From the NCBI GenBank assembly GCA_945861845.1, contig CAMAWS010000098.1, positions 1 to 9,054 of the forward strand: a DNA stretch of 9,054 nucleotides. Direction: 5' to 3'. The DNA comes from Candidatus Sulfopaludibacter sp. SbA3 (GTDB lineage: Bacteria; Acidobacteriota; Terriglobia; 20CM-2-55-15). The position numbers were made by a program, and so were the translations under genes. Below, one piece after another: positions 1-5,697 of the stretch. Under the pieces are notes generated by a model. It saw only the letters and a list, made by a program, of their open reading frames with translations, did not search any database and was not told the DNA's origin. Position 1 is the stretch's first letter. Each line of letters opens with the position of its first letter.

Positions 1-703
1 AAGCCTGCCCCGAGTACATTTCGGGGTAGCAGGGCTCGTCCATCCACTCCCAGGCGTCACCGAGATCCGAATTGTAAGTTATAAGAACCATCATCCGGCC
101 TTCGTCATCCTTGATTCCGAATATACCGGGCTTGGTATCGCTTGGATCTTCCCACGTACGGCCACCCCTGCAGGCATTGCTGACGTTCGGGATCTGCATG
201 ACTTTGTCGATATCAAAGAATGTATGAAAGACCTCGTGCGTGAGTGGTATCGGCTCGATCACGCGATCGGGAAAAACTTTCCTCATCTGAGTGGCGAACA
301 CCTGCCATTCCCGGACGCCCCAGAAATCGTCGGCGTGCAAGAAGCCGCCCCGCAGAAGATACTCGCGCAGCCGCTCGGCATCAGAAGCGCTTAGATTCAT
401 TTGACCGACTTCAACTGCGTACAGGAACGGATACTTGAAGAGGTTCGGATCCTGTATCGAAACCGGGTTCTCCTCTTCCTTGACTCGAATCCCCGAGAGC
501 CGCTTGATTCCGTACATGAACTTGTAATCAGCCTCGGGAAAGTCCGTTCGCCAACTGCCTCCTCCCCGCCCAAAGCCACGGCCGGATGAATAAACCATCC
601 GTGCAAAAATGAACTCCGGCTGGTCCTTTTCCGGCGGATCCGCAGCCAGGGCCGACAGGACCAGGACCGCTAAAAGGAAGAGCCCACTCGACTTTTTTGC
701 CAT
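1..703 (-). CDS. Secreted DUF4159-domain protein (partial, C-terminus beyond window)
   Basis: My reverse-strand translation gives 234 residues, open to the left edge. The N-terminus is a classical signal peptide: basic MAKK, a hydrophobic stretch to about residue 20, and a likely cut near ALAA. The mature protein is therefore exported to the periplasm or envelope. A Gly/Arg-rich patch (GRGFGRGGG, about 41-49) follows. The DUF4159 hallmarks come next: a GGFLHADDFWG block at 119-129, VFP at 143-145, THEVFH at 155-160, and NSDLGDAWEW at 211-220. In other genomes this domain occurs alone or at the C-terminus of BatA-like membrane proteins; its biochemical role is unknown. An in-frame TGA lies about 30 bases upstream and no alternative start codon lies between, so the ATG at 703 is the only start. 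No Shine-Dalgarno sequence is visible. The gene runs away from the metabolic operon to its right and its left neighbours are not visible. Confidence 0.85.
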   Translation of the reverse strand, partial: MAKKSSGLFLLAVLVLSALAADPPEKDQPEFIFARMVYSSGRGFGRGGGSWRTDFPEADYKFMYGIKRLSGIRVKEEENPVSIQDPNLFKYPFLYAVEVGQMNLSASDAERLREYLLRGGFLHADDFWGVREWQVFATQMRKVFPDRVIEPIPLTHEVFHTFFDIDKVMQIPNVSNACRGGRTWEDPSDTKPGIFGIKDDEGRMMVLITYNSDLGDAWEWMDEPCYPEMYSGQA

Positions 704-817
704 AGCTTTTGACGTAGGGGATCGGAACGGCTGTCATTCTATCTGTAAAGCCGCCCAAACTTCCATACGAGAAAACGAGAATTCGGTTACTCAACCAGTA
801 CGCCTAATTTCTTGTCT

Positions 818-909
818 TTACTTGAGGCTGCGCCCTGTCGGGCTCGCATTCGCAGCCGCTCATTACTTGAGGCTGCGCCCTGTCGGGCTCGCATTCGCAG
901 CCGCTCATT
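818..909. repeat. Exact 45-bp tandem direct repeat with internal hairpin
   Basis: Two exact copies (818-862 and 863-907) lie head to tail, and two further matching bases extend to 909. Each copy contains the inverted arms GGCTGCG (826-832 and 871-877) and CGCAGCC (851-857 and 896-902). Between them is a smaller GCCC-TGTC-GGGC hairpin (832-843 in copy 1). On the minus strand this would form a bulged stem-loop twice in a row, directly after the stop codon of the PLP-enzyme gene, which the repeat touches. It could act as a REP-like 3' end stabiliser or a weak terminator. There is no T-run, so a classical intrinsic terminator is unlikely. The period is a multiple of three, but the plus-strand reading frame through it has no other coding support. 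Confidence 0.9.
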
Positions 910-2108
910 CAAAACGTAAGGGCTCTTCGGAACTCCTCCAGAATGTCCTCGGGTTCCTCAATTCCAACCGAGAGGCGTAACAGCGTATCCGAAATGCCGG
1001 CGTCGTTTCTCTGCTCCGGGGTGAGAGATCGGTGAGACGTCTTTGCGGGATGCGACAGTGTCGTCGTCACGCCTCCAAAGCTTGGGGCGAGGCGGATCAT
1101 CTTCAGTCGGCTGAGGAAAGCGTCCACCGCTTCAGATGCGTTTCCTTCGCCTTGGATTTCAAAGGACATCATGCCGCCACCAAGGCCTTTCATAGTCCGG
1201 CGGACAATTGCGTTCTGCGCGTGCGATTCCAGCCCTGGGTAGTAAACCCGGCCGATTCTCGGGTAACTTTCCAGAAACCTGGCAATCTGGATGGCATTCG
1301 AACAGATCCGTTCCATGCGCAGCGCGAAAGTCTTTATGCCGCGCACCGTCATCCAGGCGTCGAAAGGCGCCAGGAATGCGCCGGTTCTGATCAAAACCTC
1401 GCGGGCCTGGGAAACGAACTCCTTGTCCCCTACAAGTAAACCTGCCGTGACATCGTGATGCCCTCCGAGGTATTTCGTTGCGCTGTGAACCACGGCATCG
1501 GCGCCCAACGTCAACGGACAGATCAGGTAGGGCGTGGCAACCGTATTGTCCACAAGCAACTTAACCCCTCTGCGATGGCACAACTCGGCTACCGCCCCGA
1601 CATCTATCGCGTTCCACAGCGGGTTCGAGATCGTTTCGACCAATAAGACCTTTGTCTTCGAAGAGAATGCAGCGTCAATTGCTGAAAGATCAGTAACAGG
1701 CACAAAGCGGCTGGCGATGCCCAGGCGCGAAAAATCGCGCGCTGCCATGCTGAGCGTGCCGCCGTAACAATCGTTGGCGATGACAAGTTCGTCACCACTG
1801 GTCAGCATTGTCCACAAGGCCGCAACTATCGCCCCCATGCCTGAAGCCACGGCGATCGCGCCCTCCGCCCTTTCCAGTTTCGCGATGATAGTTTCCAGCG
1901 CAATGTGATTGGGCAAACCGTAACGCCCATAGATAAATCCCGGCCTGCGGCCTGACGACGCATCGTCAACAGCATCCAGATCGGGAAAATTGAACACCGA
2001 GGTCTGGTAGATCGGCATTACCGAAGGCGTACTGATCGATTCCAGTTGTTCCTCGCCGGCGTGGGCGCAGTCGGTGGAAACGTGGTTGTTCCGCGACGAG
2101 TCGCTCAT
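909..2108 (-). CDS. Cys/Met-metabolism PLP-dependent enzyme (cystathionine gamma-synthase/lyase or methionine gamma-lyase type)
   Basis: This is a 399-residue fold-type I PLP enzyme of the trans-sulfuration family, full length for the group (about 380-400). Visible signatures are Y60-G-R62, which binds the cofactor phosphate from the neighbouring subunit; the SGMGA loop at 89-93; the PLP-stacking tyrosine in YGGT (Y115); Asp187 in LLVDNT, which pairs with the pyridine nitrogen; and the Schiff-base lysine K212 in HSATKYLGG. R378 in LRLSVGIE is the expected substrate-carboxylate arginine. Family members interconvert cysteine, homocysteine and cystathionine, or eliminate sulfur from methionine. 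Sequence alone does not choose among these reactions. The ATG overlaps the TGA of the upstream HAD gene (ATGA), and a strong GGGGAGG Shine-Dalgarno (2113-2119) sits 4 bases before it, so the two are one operon. The stop codon touches the 45-bp tandem repeat. Confidence 0.93.
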   Translation of the reverse strand: MSDSSRNNHVSTDCAHAGEEQLESISTPSVMPIYQTSVFNFPDLDAVDDASSGRRPGFIYGRYGLPNHIALETIIAKLERAEGAIAVASGMGAIVAALWTMLTSGDELVIANDCYGGTLSMAARDFSRLGIASRFVPVTDLSAIDAAFSSKTKVLLVETISNPLWNAIDVGAVAELCHRRGVKLLVDNTVATPYLICPLTLGADAVVHSATKYLGGHHDVTAGLLVGDKEFVSQAREVLIRTGAFLAPFDAWMTVRGIKTFALRMERICSNAIQIARFLESYPRIGRVYYPGLESHAQNAIVRRTMKGLGGGMMSFEIQGEGNASEAVDAFLSRLKMIRLAPSFGGVTTTLSHPAKTSHRSLTPEQRNDAGISDTLLRLSVGIEEPEDILEEFRRALTF

Positions 2109-2725
2109 TGTGCCTCCCCGACGTCAACGCCAGCATCCCGGAGCGCTGCGAGCAATTCCTTCTCGGAAATAAACTGGTGTGCATGTATCCCTAAAGCGCG
2201 GGCGGCAAGAACGTTTTCCTCACGGTCATCTATAAAGAACAACGCCTCGGCCGGCAGTTTCGACGCAGCGATGGCGTGATGGAAGATTTGGGCGTCCGGT
2301 TTAAGGGAACCGACTTCATAAGAAAGGATGTGATGATCGAAGTAGTCAAAGACCGCATAGTTTTTCCTGACGTATTCGGCGTGAGCGGCATTCGTATTTG
2401 AGACAAGAATCAGCGAATAATTTCGCTTCAGAACCGACAGCAAACGCTCGGACACAATAAGGTCAGGAGCAAAAATCCCGGACCAGGTGCGGCAGAATTC
2501 AGAAAGTTCCATGGCGAGGGTTGCGGTCCGGCAAAGATAGGCATGGAATTGCTCGGTGGAAATTTCGCCGCGCTCGTACCTGCGAATCCAGGCCTTGTCC
2601 CAGAGAATCCGTTCGAATTCTTCCCTTGGAATAGAGCAACGGGCGAGCAGGTTGCGAACACCTGAATCCATGTCGAAATCTACGAGGACCTTGCCGAGGT
2701 CGAACAGAATTGCTTCAATCTTCAC
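2105..2725 (-). CDS. HAD-superfamily hydrolase, YihX-like sugar/metabolite phosphatase
   Basis: The 206-residue protein is a soluble subfamily IA HAD phosphatase, close in layout to E. coli YihX (alpha-D-glucose-1-phosphatase). Motif I is FDLGKVLVD, with nucleophile D9 and Gly at the +2 position where most HAD phosphatases have Asp; YihX also has DLG here. A helical cap (about 18-90) includes RYERGEIS, which aligns with HERGEIS in YihX. Motif II is LVSNTN (S109), motif III is SLKPD (K142) and motif IV is FFIDDREEN (D166, D167). The start is GTG: an in-frame TAA lies 12 bases upstream, and the first beta-strand (IEAILFD) begins at residue 3, so no other start fits. No Shine-Dalgarno is present; a TAAGAT box 7 bases upstream suggests a leaderless mRNA. 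It overlaps the PLP-enzyme gene by 4 bp. The substrate is not deducible. Confidence 0.9.
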   Translation of the reverse strand: MKIEAILFDLGKVLVDFDMDSGVRNLLARCSIPREEFERILWDKAWIRRYERGEISTEQFHAYLCRTATLAMELSEFCRTWSGIFAPDLIVSERLLSVLKRNYSLILVSNTNAAHAEYVRKNYAVFDYFDHHILSYEVGSLKPDAQIFHHAIAASKLPAEALFFIDDREENVLAARALGIHAHQFISEKELLAALRDAGVDVGEAQ

Positions 2726-2727
2726 AC

Positions 2728-2756
2728 TTGAATCTTAGCATTGGAATGTCGATACT
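2728..2756 (+). promoter_or_regulatory. Predicted promoter of the Hfq-like gene, giving a leaderless mRNA
   Basis: TTGAAT (2728-2733), a 17-bp spacer, and GATACT (2751-2756) resemble a sigma-70-type promoter, with 4 of 6 matches in each box. The first base of the ATG at 2763 is 7 bases after the -10 box, exactly where transcription would begin. No Shine-Dalgarno is present, which agrees with a leaderless transcript. Confidence 0.5.
2732..2737 (-). promoter_or_regulatory. Possible -10 box for the HAD/PLP operon
   Basis: On the minus strand TAAGAT (4 of 6 matches to TATAAT) ends 7 bases before the first base of the GTG start, the spacing that would start transcription at the codon itself. The matching -35 position is poor (CCGCAG at 17-bp spacing). 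The box overlaps the predicted -35 of the divergent Hfq-like gene. Confidence 0.35.
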
Positions 2757-2762
2757 GCGGGC

Positions 2763-3059
2763 ATGACAATTCGGACACCGAATGAATTCACGAGCAGGCG
2801 AGATCGACGGCAAGCCGCGCCAGAGACGACTTTCCGCGAGATCGAGTACATTGACCGCCTTTCAAAGAACAAGACTCCTGTAGTTGTGAAACTCACCGAT
2901 GGCGAAGAGGTTCGAGGCTGGATCGAGTACTACGACAAGGACATCATCCGCATCACGCGGGACACCCAACCAAACCTGTTTATCTACAAAAGCCGCGTCA
3001 AATACCTCTTCGAGGATCCACACGCAGGACATTCCCGCAACCGGGAATCCAGATCCTGA
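2763..3059 (+). CDS. hfq: Hfq-like Sm-fold RNA-binding protein
   Basis: The 98-residue protein has a basic N-terminal extension (about 1-23, with RRDRR), one Sm core (about 24-84), and a short basic tail with HSRNRESRS. The core aligns almost without gaps to E. coli Hfq: PVVVKLTDGEEVRGWIEYYD is the Sm1 strand set, with the conserved glycines at G47 and G52 and Asp at D58. LFIYKSRVKYL is Sm2. By family knowledge it should form a ring hexamer that binds RNA and may affect small-RNA pairing and mRNA stability. Several RNA-contact positions differ from E. coli: Tyr25 becomes K43, Phe42 becomes D60, and the Sm2 YKHA becomes YKSR (His57 to S77; Lys56 kept as K76). Canonical chaperone activity is therefore uncertain. 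An in-frame TAG lies at 2736-2738, so 2763 is the first usable start. It is divergent from the HAD gene and convergent with pilX. Confidence 0.82.
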   Translation: MTIRTPNEFTSRRDRRQAAPETTFREIEYIDRLSKNKTPVVVKLTDGEEVRGWIEYYDKDIIRITRDTQPNLFIYKSRVKYLFEDPHAGHSRNRESRS

Positions 3060-3088
3060 AAGATTCAAAGGCCGAGCTTTGATTGGTC

Positions 3089-4348
3089 CTAGTACTCCCG
3101 GTAGGAAATTATGGAGTACGGAAACGATTTGCTCGCGGAATCTATCGCGGTCGTGTTGTATTGGATACCGTTGCCACCTCCGCCGTTAAAATCCGCAATG
3201 ATTGGGCCGCGGCTGGCGCGAAGAGTGCCGATGGGATTGCTGGTGCTCCGATCGTTATCATTTCTTGTGGAGGCGATGAATACGCCCCCGTTGATTGAAC
3301 CGTTTCCGCCGCCGTTCCAGTAGACCTTTCCCTGGCCGATTACGACAACAAGCCCGGTCCATGAAAAGTTGCCGCTGAAAGTCAGGTTGCCCCGCACAAC
3401 CAGGGTTCCGTATCCTGTGCCACCATAGGTCAGGTTCCCATTGACGACTACTACCCTGTAATCCGAGCTCGAGCCCATATTCCCAAGAGTTGTTGAGGCG
3501 TTATAAGCTGGGCTATACGTGTCGGTTGCAGTTGCAGCCATGCTGGCGACAATGCTTTCCAAGCCAGAGACAGTAGTCAACAAGGAAGGCATTTCGCCGC
3601 TGACATCGGCCGTATCAGGAGTTACGCCGCCCGCTCCGGTGTAGCCGGAACTCCGGTTCGGCGGGCCCGCTATGTCCGCATTAATTGCTGTTGAGTCGGT
3701 GGAGTTAATTGTCCCGATTGCATTCTCGTTGGCACCCGCAGAGCCCGCGTCATTTCCATCTACCTCAAACAGGTTTGAATTCGCTGCATCGAAAGTGACT
3801 GGGCTCCCGTTCAATGTAAGGGCCGCCGGCATCTTCGGAAACGCACCCTTCTTCGCCGTTACCTCGATAACCTTGCGGCCATTCCCGATCGTGGCGATAG
3901 CCAACAGGTTGATGACCTTGTTGGCGTCCGTCAGTGACGACATAGTTTCCGCGATGTCATTGCGCAACCAGACGTGATAGTTCCCCACGGTGCGTCCGGA
4001 ACCGTCGGTTAATGTTTGCCCTGCTGTCCTGATTGCATTGTTGCTTGGTATTAATGGCTGATCGTCGCTGGCCAGGAGAGTCGCAAGATCCCTGGAAGTG
4101 GATATGACGTTGTCGGTACCTGCTGCGGTATCCAGCAACTGGCTCAGCGTACTGGACGAAGCCCTGAGAGTTTCTCTGGCCTCATCGAGTCCAGCTTCCC
4201 CAAGATAGAGCGTCTGCGCCCCCGTTTTGTAGTTGTCGCTGATCCAGACATCAATGGTCGAAGTCGTCAGCAGCGCGCCACCGAGAATCGTCAGAAACGA
4301 TAGGAACATCAACGCAATTATGAGCGCCGCACCTCTCTGGGAATTCAT
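3089..4348 (-). CDS. PilX-like type IV pilus minor-pilin/assembly protein
   Basis: The 419-residue protein starts with a short basic leader, MNSQRG, followed by a hydrophobic helix (about 7-29). The next stretch, ISDNYKTGAQTLYLGEAGLDEAR (about 37-58 in two runs), is typical of the PilX N-terminal domain, where a pilin-like helix and an A.AGL.EAR motif follow the membrane segment. The Glu usual at mature position +5 of true pilins is absent, as in many PilX proteins. A Ser/Thr/Asn-rich, poorly conserved middle (about 60-295) leads to a beta-rich region at 298-360 with repeating VVNGNLTYGG, VVRGNLTFSG and GLVVVIGQG units, suggesting beta-solenoid turns outside the cell. PilX proteins prime or cap pilus assembly at the inner membrane. 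A Shine-Dalgarno AGGGGG (4355-4360) lies 6 bases upstream of the ATG. No other pilus gene is in view, and it shares its upstream region with lexA. Confidence 0.8.
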   Translation of the reverse strand: MNSQRGAALIIALMFLSFLTILGGALLTTSTIDVWISDNYKTGAQTLYLGEAGLDEARETLRASSSTLSQLLDTAAGTDNVISTSRDLATLLASDDQPLIPSNNAIRTAGQTLTDGSGRTVGNYHVWLRNDIAETMSSLTDANKVINLLAIATIGNGRKVIEVTAKKGAFPKMPAALTLNGSPVTFDAANSNLFEVDGNDAGSAGANENAIGTINSTDSTAINADIAGPPNRSSGYTGAGGVTPDTADVSGEMPSLLTTVSGLESIVASMAATATDTYSPAYNASTTLGNMGSSSDYRVVVVNGNLTYGGTGYGTLVVRGNLTFSGNFSWTGLVVVIGQGKVYWNGGGNGSINGGVFIASTRNDNDRSTSNPIGTLRASRGPIIADFNGGGGNGIQYNTTAIDSASKSFPYSIISYREY

Positions 4349-4415
4349 TCCTTGCCCCCTTTCAGGCTCCTCACCTTAAACCGGTGACATCGTTCATGGC
4401 AAGAATACGAAATAC

Positions 4416-4444
4416 TTGACTACCGTACATACGTTCGGTATAAA
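4416..4444 (+). promoter_or_regulatory. lexA promoter, predicted leaderless
   Basis: TTGACT (4416-4421, 5 of 6), a 17-bp spacer, and TATAAA (4439-4444, 5 of 6) form a near-consensus promoter. The lexA ATG begins 7 bases after the -10 box, at the predicted transcription start. There is no room for a Shine-Dalgarno in the mRNA. Confidence 0.75.
4421..4440. promoter_or_regulatory. LexA operator (SOS box) between -35 and -10
   Basis: An imperfect palindrome with half-sites ACCGTAC and GTTCGGT is separated by ATAC. The core CGTACATACGTTCG (4424-4437) matches the Bacillus-type SOS consensus CGAACRNRYGTTYC at 12 of 14 positions, including the R-N-R-Y spacer. It lies inside the lexA promoter spacer, where bound repressor would block RNA polymerase. 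This is the usual autoregulation of lexA. Confidence 0.72.
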
Positions 4445-4450
4445 GACTGA

Positions 4451-5080
4451 ATGCTTACCGAAAGGCAACAGGCAATTCTCGACTTCATCAATGAACACAT
4501 CGAGGATAACGGGTTTCCACCATCGATCCGGGAAATCGGCAGTCACTTTGGAATCTACCCGGCAACCGTGCAGGACCACATTTCCGCGCTGGAACGGAAA
4601 GGATGCATTCAGAAGAAGAAGTTTCAATCACGCACCCTTTCCGTTCCAGCGTCTTCGCGCAGAGTTCGCCGCGGTTCAGCTAACGACGGCTCTCCCGGCA
4701 TACCGATTGTAGGCAAGGTCGCAGCTGGCATGCCCTTGCTGGCCCAGGAAAACATTGAGGACACGGTCCGGCTTCCAAAGGATTGGGCGCCGGATGGGGC
4801 GTTTCTGCTCAAGGTGCAGGGCGACAGCATGCAAAATGCCCACATCCTTAATGGTGATTATGTCCTGGTCCATCCGCAGCAAACGGCTGCGAACGGCGAC
4901 ATTGTCGTCGCCCTCATTGAAGACGAAGCAACTGTGAAGCGCTTTTATCGCACCGAACGTGGCGTGACGCTAAAGGCAGAAAATCCAAAATTCAAGCCCA
5001 TTGAGATCGATGAAACCGCGTCGGCATCCTTCCGCATCGTCGGTCGTGTGATGGGCGTTATTCGGGTAATGAACAAATGA
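4451..5080 (+). CDS. lexA: LexA SOS repressor
   Basis: The 209-residue protein is full length. The N-terminal winged-helix DNA-binding domain (about 1-65) has MLTERQQAILDFI and the recognition-helix region IREIGSHFGIYPATVQDH (27-44). A linker (about 66-84) leads to the S24-type latent protease domain. The cleavage bond is A92-G93 in VAAGMPL. The catalytic serine is S126 in GDSM and the lysine is K163 in ATVKRF. In this family RecA filaments on single-stranded DNA trigger self-cleavage at that bond and derepress DNA-damage genes. The ATG at 4451 is favoured because the first residues align with other LexA N-termini and the promoter places transcription start there. An SOS box lies in its own promoter. 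The stop overlaps the next gene (ATGA), so LexA and that product are co-expressed. Confidence 0.96.
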   Translation: MLTERQQAILDFINEHIEDNGFPPSIREIGSHFGIYPATVQDHISALERKGCIQKKKFQSRTLSVPASSRRVRRGSANDGSPGIPIVGKVAAGMPLLAQENIEDTVRLPKDWAPDGAFLLKVQGDSMQNAHILNGDYVLVHPQQTAANGDIVVALIEDEATVKRFYRTERGVTLKAENPKFKPIEIDETASASFRIVGRVMGVIRVMNK

Positions 5081-5493
5081 CTGGTATAGAAACTGGAACA
5101 CTTGCTGTCTGCGTCAGCGACTCCCCACTTGACGGGTCGCTGTTCCCGCTGCCAACAGACGACAACCTCGTTGTCATCGACGCATCGAACGCCCGCACGT
5201 GCATCGAGGTCGAAAACATCATCAGGGGTGAAGTCTGGGCCGCCTTCGACAGCGGCCCGAATCGCCGCATCGTCATATCAAACCTGCTCGAGGGTCTGTA
5301 TGACTCTACGGTTCCCACTCGCGAAGCGGCCCGAATGCTGGGGCGCGTGAAATCGAGGTTGAATACGCTTGTAGAGCTCGGCGCTGAAATCACCGTGTAT
5401 TGCCAACGCCGCAAAGACACCGGCACGCGATCGCATTTCTGCGCCTCGCTATGCGCTTCGGCGGACACAATTCAGTTCCTGAGCGGAACGTAA
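5077..5493 (+). CDS. Uncharacterised protein co-transcribed with lexA; resembles a RecA-type core lacking the Walker A loop
   Basis: I do not recognise a named family for this 138-residue protein. Visible features are a beta-strand ending in Asp (LVVIDASNAR, 31-40), a second strand (RRIVISNLLEGLYD, 63-76), then a helix with REAARMLGRVKSRLNTL (82-98), a strand (AEITVYCQ, 103-110), GTRSHF (116-121) and a final ADTIQFL. This order resembles the distal half of RecA/RadA/ImuA-type cores: a Walker-B-like strand, an R...LGR..S.L..L helix, and a strand ending in Gln. There is no GxxxxGK[ST] P-loop, so ATP hydrolysis is unlikely. Alternatively it is a SulA- or ImuA-like SOS effector. C109, H120, C122 and C126 cluster and could bind metal, but this is speculative. 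The ATG overlaps the lexA stop by 4 bp without a clear Shine-Dalgarno, so translation is probably coupled and damage-inducible. Confidence 0.8.
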   Translation: MTGIETGTLAVCVSDSPLDGSLFPLPTDDNLVVIDASNARTCIEVENIIRGEVWAAFDSGPNRRIVISNLLEGLYDSTVPTREAARMLGRVKSRLNTLVELGAEITVYCQRRKDTGTRSHFCASLCASADTIQFLSGT

Positions 5494-5518
5494 AGAAAGA
5501 ACTCGGGCAGTGAGTTGC

Positions 5519-5692
5519 CTATCTGGAGGGCTCTCCCTGCTTCAAAGAGCGCGTCCCACTGAGAGAGTTTTCCATCTGCCTGTAATTACCCTCGTGGCAC
5601 GCGAACTCATAGAGATCTTCCGGGTTCTGAAAGCTGGGATCATCCGCTCTCCACGGAATGACGAACGTCCACGGCTTCGTCCATTCTGAACC
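5519..5692 (-). pseudogene. Orphan C-terminal fragment of a secreted 'DLSGVW'-type protein
   Basis: One minus-strand frame is open for 57 codons between TGA (5693-5695) and TAG (5519-5521). It has no internal ATG at its head and no Shine-Dalgarno. The peptide contains EWTKPWTFVIPW and LYEFACHEGNYRQMENSL, followed by SGTRS. From memory of the family, a Trp-rich PWT segment followed by YEYACHEGNY and an L-S-G-A-R tail is the conserved C-terminus of secreted hypothetical proteins, common in Acidobacteriota, that begin near PDGKPDLSGVW. Here about 80% of such a gene would be missing. The fragment starts 5 bases after the receptor stop, in a different frame. It is most likely a deletion or recombination scar. 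Programmed readthrough is unlikely because the frame differs from that of the receptor. Confidence 0.65.
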
Positions 5693-5697
5693 TCACT

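Noticed and set aside
818..909. Possible CRISPR array
   Set aside because: There are only two copies, directly adjacent with no spacer between them, and no cas genes are visible.
609..980. 123-codon plus-strand open frame through the 45-bp repeat
   Set aside because: It overlaps the DUF4159 signal-peptide region and the PLP gene's 3' end. Its repeated peptide is simply the in-frame tandem repeat (45 is divisible by three), and it has no ribosome-binding site.
3065..3082. Possible bidirectional terminator between the convergent Hfq-like and pilX genes
   Set aside because: TCAAAG and CTTTGA form only a 6-bp, A/T-rich stem with no T-run on either side, too weak to call.
4400..4416. Second operator-like palindrome (AAG...CTT) upstream of the lexA -35
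   Set aside because: The match between arms is poor (three central mismatched pairs) and it does not resemble the LexA box at 4421-4440.
5077..5493. Calling this gene imuA or sulA outright
   Set aside because: The context and partial fold resemblance fit, but there is no imuB or dnaE2 nearby, no Walker A motif, and no direct sequence match that I can recognise.
5494..5697. Terminator for the lexA transcript
   Set aside because: I found only short, imperfect GC stems without T-runs; most of this stretch is explained by the minus-strand gene remnant.
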